DNA of 64,000 nt from Catalinimonas alkaloidigena (GTDB taxonomy: Bacteria; Bacteroidota; Bacteroidia; Cytophagales; Cyclobacteriaceae): assembly GCF_029504655.1 (NCBI RefSeq), contig NZ_JAQFIL010000001.1:5337001-5401000 (forward strand). The letters run 5' to 3'. Each line of letters starts with the position of its first letter. Within the stretch, counting starts at the first letter, position 1. The translations under genes and the position numbers were made by a program. Below the pieces are notes generated by a model that was given only the letters and a program-made list of their open reading frames with translations, searched no databases and had not been told where the DNA came from. Shown one piece after another: positions 36,870-45,395 of the stretch.

Positions 36870-39227
36870 ATGAAAATAAAACATGAACTAAAATTTTATG
36901 ACCTCAAATCAAAACTACGCAAGCTTTGGCGGCTCTCCCAGGATTCAGATTCGCAGCTCTTTGCTCCTAGATCGCTGGATGGTAAAAATGCCTTAAGGGT
37001 AGCGATTCCGGTCATTTTTTTCACCTTTTCCCTTTTCAGCGTAGAGAGTATGGCTCAATCAATTCCTGCAAATTCGGTCATACCGATAGAAAATTTAGCC
37101 GACTATTTGTCGGAGGATGCTCGAGATGAATTGAAAGAAACTGATAGTAAATCACTGGCTGAGTATTTCCGGGAAAAATTCTCAGAGCGATTTTTCTACG
37201 ATTACCAAACCTTCTATGATCGGCTGTCCCATTACAACCGCGTCTTTAACAATCAGGAGGATCATAAAGAGAGGGCGTTAGACCATTTGGGCAAATACGC
37301 CGATTCGACCCAGTGGGTGCTCCCCTTTAATTACCTGACTGGAGATCCGGTGGATGCCTATGCCATCAGGCATCTGGCCCGACAGCATAAGATGGTGGAT
37401 ATTGCCCTTTACTATTTCAATGGGAAAAAAGACCCTGAGCTGATCAAGTATTTTGAAAACCAGCTGCGTTCGCTGAATGCCGCACTCCATGCGGAGAAGT
37501 ATGAGACCATTGAAGATGGAAATGGAATTTACGAAGTGTTCAGGTCGGGCTATCGTATCCTAAACTGGCTTTGGATTCACAATATGTTTTTGAATGAAGC
37601 GGAGTACTCGGATGAAGATCAGCTGCTCACTATTGCCACCTTGCTTCAGCATGGTCAGCACCTCTACGAACGAAATGATCAGTTTCACTCCGGAAACCAT
37701 CAGACCCGGGGGATGTCGGCGCTAGCCATGCTCGCCATTTTGTTTCGCGATTTTGAAGGAACAGCGCTGTGGCTGGAGCGGGCCATGCTCAGGCTCAGCG
37801 AACACCTGGACAAGGAAATTAATGATGACGGCTTTCAGTTCGAGCGATCGGTGCACTACCACATGAGCGACATCAATAACTATTTCTATGTCTACCAATT
37901 GGCCAAACTGAATGGAATTGAAATAGACAAGGCCTGGAAAGAAAAACTCAGAGGCCTTTTTACCACCCTGGTCAAGGTGGCTTACCCTGATCGATCAGCC
38001 CCCGTTCTTCAGGACGATACAGAAATACCCTGGGCCGAGCAAAATGACATATCGGGTGCGATGACACTGGGTTATCTGCTCTTTGAAGATCCGGAATTCG
38101 GATATTTCGCCACCAATAAGGTCGACGACCGGGTGTATTGGTTTTTGAGTAATGAGCAGGTAAAAATGCTCGAAAACATAGAGCGAAAAAGACCGTCTTA
38201 CGGGTCGCTCGCCTTCACTGATACTCACTACTATATCATGCGAGAAGGTTGGGAAGCCGATGACAAAATGATGGTCATCTCAGCCGGTCTGGATGCCGAA
38301 AAACCCGACCATCAGCATGGGGACATGTTAGGGATTCAGGCCATGGCCCATGGGCATGCTATACTGCCCAACTACCAGGTACGCTACTCGCTCCAGGATT
38401 TTGATTTTTTCAAAAATTCCATGGTCAAGAATGTTGCCCTGGTGGATGATGAAGTACAGGGAAAGAAATGGACCTCCAACCAGGGAGGAAGTGGGTTTGG
38501 AAAGTTTGGAGAGTTGCCCAAGCCGGAAGTGCTTGCCTGGGAAGTCAATGACGATTTTGACCTGTTCGCCGGCCGACATGATGGATTTGAAAATGTGGGC
38601 GTGAAATATACCCGGCAGGTCATCTATGTGAAGAATGAATTTTGGATAGTGAAGGATGACTTCAAATCTGCTGAGGGGCACGACTACAAACAGGTATGGC
38701 AAGGCCATTACACTGACGAAAACGGACCCGATCTGTTAAGGGCAAGCGCAGCGGATGCCTGCGGTCATGACATCTTACAACTCAATAAAACCGATTCGGT
38801 GTTTAGTTCCGGCACCAGGGGCAAACAGTGGAGTGTAGTCTCCAAATTCAAGCAAAAGAACTTTAATTTTATTACCGCCATTTTCCCTTATCGTGGATAT
38901 GACAAGCGGTTGGATGAAGATGCCAAAGAGATGACCATCAATGATTGGGAAGTAAACCAGTCGGAATGGGAAATAGGAGGAGGAAATTCCGTAAGCCTTG
39001 CATCTGATAGCGGAACCTTTCTATTCAATGTAAAGGCGCTGAAACGTCAAAACCTGACCATACAGTCATCAGAAGAAACGGATCTTTTTATAAAAACTCA
39101 GGACAAGCAACTTTTCATTCGTTTAATCGGCACCCAAAAACAAACGATTACTGTAATACCTGAAAGGAAAAGCATGAGGGTGAGCAGGGACTTAGAACCG
39201 GGACAGCTTTGGGTTGTGGACCTGTAA
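36870..39227 (+). CDS. Heparinase II/III-fold polysaccharide lyase (PL39/PL12-like), putative alginate lyase
   Basis: A 785-residue protein. The signal segment (about 40-62, ending MAQ) is preceded by an unusually long basic region of about 40 residues. An alpha/alpha toroid covers about 90-420 with the likely catalytic Asn276-His277 (HSGNHQTRG) and SVHYHMSD near 327-334. A heparinase II/III beta-sandwich covers about 430-690, with His481 and His483 in PDHQHGD and MAHGHAI after it. This pattern is shared by PL12, PL21 and PL39 enzymes, of which PL39 contains alginate lyases. The place between two PL6 genes supports a uronic-acid substrate. The family number is uncertain. Confidence 0.75.
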   Translation: MKIKHELKFYDLKSKLRKLWRLSQDSDSQLFAPRSLDGKNALRVAIPVIFFTFSLFSVESMAQSIPANSVIPIENLADYLSEDARDELKETDSKSLAEYFREKFSERFFYDYQTFYDRLSHYNRVFNNQEDHKERALDHLGKYADSTQWVLPFNYLTGDPVDAYAIRHLARQHKMVDIALYYFNGKKDPELIKYFENQLRSLNAALHAEKYETIEDGNGIYEVFRSGYRILNWLWIHNMFLNEAEYSDEDQLLTIATLLQHGQHLYERNDQFHSGNHQTRGMSALAMLAILFRDFEGTALWLERAMLRLSEHLDKEINDDGFQFERSVHYHMSDINNYFYVYQLAKLNGIEIDKAWKEKLRGLFTTLVKVAYPDRSAPVLQDDTEIPWAEQNDISGAMTLGYLLFEDPEFGYFATNKVDDRVYWFLSNEQVKMLENIERKRPSYGSLAFTDTHYYIMREGWEADDKMMVISAGLDAEKPDHQHGDMLGIQAMAHGHAILPNYQVRYSLQDFDFFKNSMVKNVALVDDEVQGKKWTSNQGGSGFGKFGELPKPEVLAWEVNDDFDLFAGRHDGFENVGVKYTRQVIYVKNEFWIVKDDFKSAEGHDYKQVWQGHYTDENGPDLLRASAADACGHDILQLNKTDSVFSSGTRGKQWSVVSKFKQKNFNFITAIFPYRGYDKRLDEDAKEMTINDWEVNQSEWEIGGGNSVSLASDSGTFLFNVKALKRQNLTIQSSEETDLFIKTQDKQLFIRLIGTQKQTITVIPERKSMRVSRDLEPGQLWVVDL

Positions 39228-39250
39228 GAACGATCAAATAAATCAATATA

Positions 39251-40985
39251 CTGAAATGCAAAACAACCTACTACTCACTATCACAATTCTGCTACTACTG
39301 TTTTCATGTAACAAAAAGTCAAATACGGAAAGCATTTACGTAAAGAACATTGATGAACTGAATCAGGCCATTAGCCAGGCAACTGCCGGTGATGAAATCG
39401 TTCTGGCCAATGGAGTGTGGCAGAACGTCCAGCTCAAATTTTTTGGTAGGGGTACTAAGGAAGAACCCATCACCCTTCGCGCCGAAACGCCGGGAGAGGT
39501 CTATATAGAAGGACAGTCATACCTGCATTTAGGAGGAGAACATCTGAATGTTAGTGGACTATACTTCCGAAATGGCTATACCCCCTCCAGTGGAATTATA
39601 CGATTCAAGATAGGGGCAGACAGCGTGGCCAATCATTGTCGGGTAACCAGCTGTGTCATTGAAGATTTTACCCAGCCAAGTCGTTTGATGAGCGATAGAT
39701 GGATTGAATTTTACGGCAGGCACAATCAAATGGACCACTGTTACATCGCCGGAAAATCAAATGATGGCAACACCTTAATGGTGTATCATGATGGTAATGA
39801 GAATATCAATAATCACCATCAAATTGTATACAATTATTTTGGTCCGCGCCCCAGAAAAGGTGGTCCCAGGGCAGAAACCGTACGCATAGGAAATCCGCAG
39901 ATGACACCCGGTTATGTAAATGTTTCAAACAACTATTTTGAAGCGTGCAACGGGGAGGTTGAAATCATCTCTGATAAAGCTGATTACAATATTTTTAAGA
40001 ACAATATTTTCTATAAGTGTGAAGGATCTCTGGTATTGAGGCATGCCAATTATGCCACCGTTGATGGTAATATTTTCATTGGTGGAGATGAATCCGATTT
40101 CTATGGCGGCATCAGGCTGGTGAACACCGGCCACTGGATTACCAATAATTATTTCTACAAAATAAAAGGAGAAGAATTCAGAAGTCCTTTAGCTGTGATG
40201 AACGGAATTCCTAATTCCATATTAAACAGATATAAACAAGTGACCGACGCGGTTATCGCCTACAATAGCTGGGTGGACTGTAAATCACCCTGGCAGATAG
40301 GCATTGGACAGAACAGGGAAAGTGTGAACGTGCTGCCTGCAAGTGAGATCCGCTCTTTAGCGCCTATACGAACTACCATAGCGAATAACCTGATATATAA
40401 TACTCAAGAAGATTATGCGCCCATTGTGGACCATGATAGCATTAACGGCATACTGTTTAAGAATAATATCATTGACAATAATGGTAGTAAATATACAGCG
40501 TTTGACGTACTTCAAAACGAGCGGATAAAAATGAAGCAGGTCAACGAATGGTTGTATGTTCCCGAAGACGCGCAACACGAAATTATGGACGAGGTGTACG
40601 AAGGCTATGACTTCGGTAGAATACAGCAGGACCTCTTTGGTGCATCAAGAGCGGAAAAAAGCAGGGTTGGCGCCATCAAGCAGCTAGCGGACGCTGAAGC
40701 ATTTCGCATCGACAAGGAACAGTACGGACCGCAATGGTTCTCCCCTGATAAAGCTGCCACTGAGCCTAACATGCTTACCGCTTCTTCGGCAGAAGGTGAA
40801 CTGGCCAACATCATTGCTCAGGCCCATCCCGGAGATATTATTGAGCTGAGCGATGAGCTGTATACTATTGACTCTCCCCTCAAAATTGACAAGGAAATTA
40901 GCATCCGCGCTGCGGGAGAAAACAAAGTACAGCTGGTATACAGGGGTGAGGAAAATACACCCGCCTTTGAAATGAATCCCAAGGG
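39251..40985 (+). repeat. Long direct repeat, right copy (5' part of the PL6 gene)
   Basis: This is the partner of 32857-34597, in the same orientation. The two copies frame the dehydrogenase and heparinase-type genes, so recombination between them would delete or amplify about 6.4 kb. The repeat includes the last few bases before the ATG but not the remaining upstream sequence, and ends inside the second beta-helix coding part. Confidence 0.8.
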
Positions 40986-41568
40986 AAGTATCAGATTGAA
41001 GAACCTTTCCATAAAAAGTGAGAACGGTCAGTTAGCCTTTGCTCCCCTGGAAGAAAATATGTCTTCGGCCTACAAGCTGTTCCTTGACCATTGTGTTGTT
41101 GAGGATTTTGCCTACGTGCTGAAAGCTTCCAAGGGGTCCTTTGCTGATTCCATCAGGGTCAGCAATACTACCATCCGCAACTGTGAAAATGGGATAGTAC
41201 TGGCCGCGGACGAAAAGGGCGACTACAATGCTGAGATGGTCACATTTGACCAATGCGAGTTCATCAATGTAGGGCGCAATGTGGTTCATTTCTACCGGGG
41301 CGGATATGATGAATCCACCATTGGAGGGTATCTAACTCTGTCCAACAACAGCTTTACTGCTTGTGGTGAGCAGGAAGACAGTGGCATGTTGATCAAGACA
41401 CCAGGCATTATTAACGTACACATTTTGGACAATACTTTCCGAAACAACCCGGTAGCGTTGGTAGCCTTATTATGGGGCGAAAAGAACAATAAACATTCGG
41501 GAAATCATATTTCAAACTCAGGCAAAATTGAGGTTCAGCAAAATATAAAACTGAAGTTATTGTATTGA
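39256..41568 (+). CDS. PL6 family alginate lyase, lipoprotein (copy B of a duplicated pair)
   Basis: Read from ATG 39256 it is 770 residues, lipobox LLFSC (Cys18). An upstream frame start at 39214 lies inside the previous gene and has no signal peptide logic. The catalytic set is kept: Glu234, Glu236 (NGEVEIIS), Lys241 (SDKA) and Arg262 (VLRHA). Copy A has Gly where this copy has Ala after RH. Compared with copy A there is a two-residue deletion before the calcium motif. The C-terminal helix (from about 573) shares only about half its residues with copy A, though the motif YRGGYDEST is common to both. This may change chain-length or M/G preference. Confidence 0.9.
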   Translation: MQNNLLLTITILLLLFSCNKKSNTESIYVKNIDELNQAISQATAGDEIVLANGVWQNVQLKFFGRGTKEEPITLRAETPGEVYIEGQSYLHLGGEHLNVSGLYFRNGYTPSSGIIRFKIGADSVANHCRVTSCVIEDFTQPSRLMSDRWIEFYGRHNQMDHCYIAGKSNDGNTLMVYHDGNENINNHHQIVYNYFGPRPRKGGPRAETVRIGNPQMTPGYVNVSNNYFEACNGEVEIISDKADYNIFKNNIFYKCEGSLVLRHANYATVDGNIFIGGDESDFYGGIRLVNTGHWITNNYFYKIKGEEFRSPLAVMNGIPNSILNRYKQVTDAVIAYNSWVDCKSPWQIGIGQNRESVNVLPASEIRSLAPIRTTIANNLIYNTQEDYAPIVDHDSINGILFKNNIIDNNGSKYTAFDVLQNERIKMKQVNEWLYVPEDAQHEIMDEVYEGYDFGRIQQDLFGASRAEKSRVGAIKQLADAEAFRIDKEQYGPQWFSPDKAATEPNMLTASSAEGELANIIAQAHPGDIIELSDELYTIDSPLKIDKEISIRAAGENKVQLVYRGEENTPAFEMNPKGSIRLKNLSIKSENGQLAFAPLEENMSSAYKLFLDHCVVEDFAYVLKASKGSFADSIRVSNTTIRNCENGIVLAADEKGDYNAEMVTFDQCEFINVGRNVVHFYRGGYDESTIGGYLTLSNNSFTACGEQEDSGMLIKTPGIINVHILDNTFRNNPVALVALLWGEKNNKHSGNHISNSGKIEVQQNIKLKLLY

Positions 41569-41592
41569 TAAAACATTATGAAAGTAAATTAA

Positions 41593-42474
41593 ATGAGCCA
41601 AATTATGAATATATTACGGTTTTCAAGGAAGCTGATAGTTGTATTTAATTTTACCTTAGGAATAGTTGTAATGTCATGTACTTCAGACTCAAAATCGCCT
41701 GAAATTGTTGTTCAGAATTTGCAGATGCAAATACCATCGGGCTCGCAAACATTTACCGAAGAATTACTGGTAGATGAAATTGCCGACACTAAGATTGAAC
41801 ACCTGGCTTACGTTGGGCCAAACGAGCAAACCGTCACACTGTCGGACGGCTATGTTAGCATGTTTTTGTTTGTTAGCGGCCATGGAAGCATTTATGCTGA
41901 CTCGGTAACGCACAAGCTCACGCCGGAATCCATCGCCATTCCCATGAATGAAATAAGCCGTGTGCAGTTTGAGGTTCCTGAAGGCGAAGAACTGCATTTC
42001 CTGCGGTTTACCAAAAAACTTTCGGCACAGGACCTTGAGGACTTAAAGAGTTTTCCGGAAGAGAACAAATACAAGCTCTTTTTTACCCGCTTTGAAGATT
42101 GCGAGCCCTATACCGAAAAAATTAAAAGTCCGAATACAATCAGCAGGACGGTGCTGCCCGCCGATATTGTCCCCCGCGTTTCGCTTGGAACAGTTGAAGC
42201 CATGGGCCCAGACGAAGTTGGAGCTCATGAGCATCCCATGCTTGATCAACTTTTCTTAGGCCTTTCTGATAATGATATAGTAGTACATGCCGATAATGCT
42301 TCAACCCAATTAAAGCAGTATGCATTGTTGCATATTCCTATTGGCTCTAGTCATTGGGTGAGTGTCGGTGAAAACAAAAAGATGAACTATATGTGGATGG
42401 ACTTTTTCCTGACCAAAGAAGGGCAGGAATGGCTAAAGACACACAAGCCTGTGAGTAACGACAAAAGTGATTAA
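41593..42474 (+). CDS. Exported bicupin lipoprotein, unknown function
   Basis: A 293-residue lipoprotein (signal peptide, Cys29 in VVMSC; the Met at residue 5 is another possible start). Two cupin-like halves follow, about 60-150 and 180-285. The second half has AHEHPMLDQLFLGLSD and IPIGSSHWVSV, giving the His-x-His-x(4-6)-Gln/Glu and later His of a metal cupin. The first half lacks those histidines and is probably structural. It ends a run of genes with two PL6 lyases, and starts 24 bases behind copy B, so it is likely co-expressed. It could act outside the cytoplasm on lyase products, as KdgF does inside, but this is only inference. Confidence 0.6.
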   Translation: MSQIMNILRFSRKLIVVFNFTLGIVVMSCTSDSKSPEIVVQNLQMQIPSGSQTFTEELLVDEIADTKIEHLAYVGPNEQTVTLSDGYVSMFLFVSGHGSIYADSVTHKLTPESIAIPMNEISRVQFEVPEGEELHFLRFTKKLSAQDLEDLKSFPEENKYKLFFTRFEDCEPYTEKIKSPNTISRTVLPADIVPRVSLGTVEAMGPDEVGAHEHPMLDQLFLGLSDNDIVVHADNASTQLKQYALLHIPIGSSHWVSVGENKKMNYMWMDFFLTKEGQEWLKTHKPVSNDKSD

Positions 42475-42796
42475 CCGCAAGCTGGGGTTGCACAGTAAAA
42501 TACTTGTAATTGTTCCGTTCTCAGCCTTTTTCCTGTAGTCATTCATGCGCGATACTTTTGGAAAATTTTGGGTGCCGGATGCGAATGGAGATGCTGATGA
42601 GAATTTCCAACAATGAGTTGATTTCAGGAATGGCGAACGGAGGGTGAATAACTCCCATTCATAATAACTATCATCCTTAGACAAAAGCTGGTCTGTATGG
42701 CTATTTGAAGCAGGCAGGATTGAATTTACTGTTCTGGGGACTCAAAAAGAATTGTAACAGTCTAGCTAAACGAATAATATAGCAGGTGTCCACCGC
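42475..42796. other. Intergenic region between convergent genes
   Basis: About 320 bases between the ends of the bicupin gene (plus) and the RraA-like gene (minus). No gene or clear terminator was found. The small frames on both strands have no recognisable product. Confidence 0.35.
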
Positions 42797-43540
42797 TCAC
42801 CTTTTATTGGCTCGCTTCCATTCATCAAACTCTTGGCGGACTTCCTCGGAAGTCGGGGGATAAAGTCCAATAATGCCATGGCCTTTAAGCACTTTCCCGA
42901 TCACGAATTCTTCGAACAAGGTCATTCTTACTGCTTCCTCGGTTACTTCTTCAACCAGATGTGCCGGGATAACCATTATTCCATCATCATCCCCTACAAT
43001 TACATCTTTAGGAAATACTGCCACGTCACCACAGCCAATGGGGACATTAATGTCAATGGCCTGATGTAGCGTCAGATTTGTTGGGGCGGAGGGTCTATTG
43101 TGGTAAGCAGGTATATCCAACTGAGCGATTTCCGCGGAGTCCCTGAATCCCCCATCCGTGACAATCCCGGCTGCGCCACGCACCATTAAGCGGGAGACCA
43201 GTATAGACCCGGCAGAAGCGGCCCGGGGGTCCTTTCGACTATCTATAACCATAACAGCCCCGGGCGGACAAGTCTCTACCGCCACCCGCTGTGGATGCGC
43301 TGGATCCTGGAAAACCGAAATAGGGTTCAGGTCCTTCCGGGCGGGAATGTATCGAAGCGTGAAGGCCTCTCCCACCATGGTCGGTCTACCAGCAACCAGC
43401 GGTTGTACTCCCTGAATAAATTGATTTTTCAGTCCTAATTTGAAAAGGCAGGTGGCTATGGTGGCTGTGCTAACTGTCTTTAGCTGGTTTCTTATGGAAT
43501 CAGTCATGTTATGAGCGCTGTGATCATCTGCTTCATGCAT
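42797..43540 (-). CDS. RraA-like aldolase/decarboxylase (HMG-aldolase family)
   Basis: A 247-residue member of the RraA/dimethylmenaquinone-methyltransferase-like family. The active-site pattern DGGFRD (129-134, Arg133 and Asp134) follows RGAAGIVT, as in class II pyruvate aldolases of this family, and GDDDGIMVIP (about 186-195) is the other strong marker. With Arg and Asp kept, it is more likely an enzyme than the RNase E regulator. Family members split or decarboxylate 2-keto acids. It is the only minus-strand gene in the alginate locus and is divergent from the Nramp-like transporter gene, with which it shares a 378-base control region. The substrate is unknown; a keto-acid from uronate breakdown is plausible. 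Confidence 0.8.
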   Translation of the reverse strand: MHEADDHSAHNMTDSIRNQLKTVSTATIATCLFKLGLKNQFIQGVQPLVAGRPTMVGEAFTLRYIPARKDLNPISVFQDPAHPQRVAVETCPPGAVMVIDSRKDPRAASAGSILVSRLMVRGAAGIVTDGGFRDSAEIAQLDIPAYHNRPSAPTNLTLHQAIDINVPIGCGDVAVFPKDVIVGDDDGIMVIPAHLVEEVTEEAVRMTLFEEFVIGKVLKGHGIIGLYPPTSEEVRQEFDEWKRANKR

Positions 43541-43918
43541 GATAATAACGGCAATAAAACTTGGATGACAAAGCTTGAGTCTTAAAAATAGCTAAAGCAG
43601 GCGTTGGTAACCCAAATAGACAGTACAGGCAAAACAGATGCTTTTGAAAGCCTGAAATAAAATAATGGGGAGTGCCTCCGTGGTAACGGCTACCGTGGTA
43701 ACGGAATTTTATTTACCGTAGTAAGTTAACCCATTTTTAACGATCTTAGGGTGGGGCGGTATTCCGTTTTTGCAATGCGGACAAGCGATCGTGACACGCT
43801 GTTCATATCATGTAGATTTTGGCCATCATGGCACAACGAATCCAATAATACGGACTAGGCTTCCATTGCCGAACACAGAATCTTTTCGTCCTTATGTACT
43901 ACACACTACCCACAAGCG
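43541..43918. promoter_or_regulatory. Divergent control region with tandem repeats
   Basis: This 378-base region separates the RraA-like and Nramp-like genes. CCGTGGTAACGG occurs twice (43678-43689 and 43693-43704, period 15), and a shortened copy, ACCGTAGTAA, follows at about 43715. The arms CCGT/ACGG are inverted, so each copy could be a dimer site. A regulator would reach both genes from here. No match to the FadR-type sites was found. Confidence 0.45.
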
Positions 43919-45184
43919 ATGGTCGAACAAAAAAAGACAAATTTGGTAAAAAAAGTGTTAACCTTCCTATTATCCTTCGGGCCCGGTATTTTTGCCATTG
44001 GCTATACCATTGGAACCGGCAGTGTCACTTCTATGATCGTAGCAGGTAATTCTTTTGGGATGGATCTGCTTTGGGTGCTATTTTTTAGTTGTCTTTTTTC
44101 GGGAGTATTAATTTACGTTTCCGGAAGTTATTACCTGACTACCGGAGAAACTGCCCTTTTCGCTGTTCGAAACCATTTGCCCTGGGGAAAATTCCTGGCC
44201 ATCGCCATTATCATCACCGTGGGAATCGGTCAGTGGAATTCGCTGATAGGGATTTTAGGCATTACTTCCAATGTGATTTTCGAGATCCTGGCGATCAACT
44301 TCCCGAGACTGGCAAGTGAAAAGTATTTCGTAGTTCTCGGCCTGGCCATATTGGTCATAGGGATTTTCTATTTCCTTTTGATTAAGGGTAACTATTCCAT
44401 GTTTGAAAAAGTACTTGCCCTTTTTGTTTCCTTAATGGGGCTGTCATTCGTTTTTACGCTCCTGTTTGTTTTTCCGCTACCCATGGAAATAATCCGGGGC
44501 TTGGTCCCTAAAATTCCGGAAGTAAAAGGAGCCGGCATTCTCATTGCCGCATTCGTAGGGACTACGATGGCAGCGGCTACCTTCGTATCACGCCCCTTGT
44601 TTATTCAGGGAAAAGGCTGGACTAAGGATGATCTTAATGTACAGAAAAACGATTCGATAGTGGCTGCATTTTTGATATTCACCATTAGCGGCTCAATCAT
44701 GGCCGTTGCCAGCGGAAGTTTATATGGAAAAGGAAACGAAATAACTACCGTACTGGACATGTCGGGTGCATTGGAACCTTCCGTTGGAAAATTTGCCGTC
44801 AGCATATTTTTTGCCGGGACACTGAGTGCGGGACTTTCCTCTATCTTCCCTTGCCTGATGATTGTTCCTCTGATGCTGGGAGATTTTAACTCCGGTAAAC
44901 TGGATGTAACTTCAAGTCGCTTCAAGCTGATCACGGGAGTGGCGAGTGTACTTGCTCTGAGCGTTCCTGTTTTTGGATTTAATCCCATTCAGGGTCAGAT
45001 TTTCACGCAGGTGTTTAATGTTTTCGCACTGCCGCTGGTAGTCCTCAGTTTCCTGGTCCTTTGGAACCGAAAAAATGCCGGACTACCATCCAATCGCCTG
45101 CTTACCAATGTCGTGATGGTGGCGGCTTTCGCCTTCTCTTTAATCATCTTATGGAATGGGTTATCGGATATCTTCAACTGGTAA
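43919..45184 (+). CDS. Nramp-family-like membrane transporter without metal-binding motifs
   Basis: A 421-residue membrane protein with about 11 transmembrane segments; GPGIFAIGYTIGTGS at 21-35 matches the first helix of Nramp transporters. Canonical Nramp proteins have DPGN there and MPH in helix 6, which bind the metal. Here the first is GTGS (32-35), and helix 6 reads TTMAAATF, with MAA (217-219) in the place of MPH. Both metal sites are lost, so the cargo is probably not Mn or Fe. In an alginate locus next to an RraA-like enzyme and a PF05426 lyase, an organic acid or sugar acid is possible. Cargo is inferred from context only. Confidence 0.75.
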   Translation: MVEQKKTNLVKKVLTFLLSFGPGIFAIGYTIGTGSVTSMIVAGNSFGMDLLWVLFFSCLFSGVLIYVSGSYYLTTGETALFAVRNHLPWGKFLAIAIIITVGIGQWNSLIGILGITSNVIFEILAINFPRLASEKYFVVLGLAILVIGIFYFLLIKGNYSMFEKVLALFVSLMGLSFVFTLLFVFPLPMEIIRGLVPKIPEVKGAGILIAAFVGTTMAAATFVSRPLFIQGKGWTKDDLNVQKNDSIVAAFLIFTISGSIMAVASGSLYGKGNEITTVLDMSGALEPSVGKFAVSIFFAGTLSAGLSSIFPCLMIVPLMLGDFNSGKLDVTSSRFKLITGVASVLALSVPVFGFNPIQGQIFTQVFNVFALPLVVLSFLVLWNRKNAGLPSNRLLTNVVMVAAFAFSLIILWNGLSDIFNW

Positions 45185-45395
45185 ATGAATATGCATACTA
45201 CACTCCTTTTATTTATCGAATGGTGGCATGAGTGATCAAAAATGTAGTTCTTCCCCCACCAAACACTATTATGATCAAGCTAATTTGTGTATTTTTCCTA
45301 TTCGTACCGAGTTAGGTCCTGTGCGTTATGTCTCAAATGAAACAAGCCAGAGTGAAATTTAGACCTCTGTGTTTCTACTTAATATGCTATTCATT

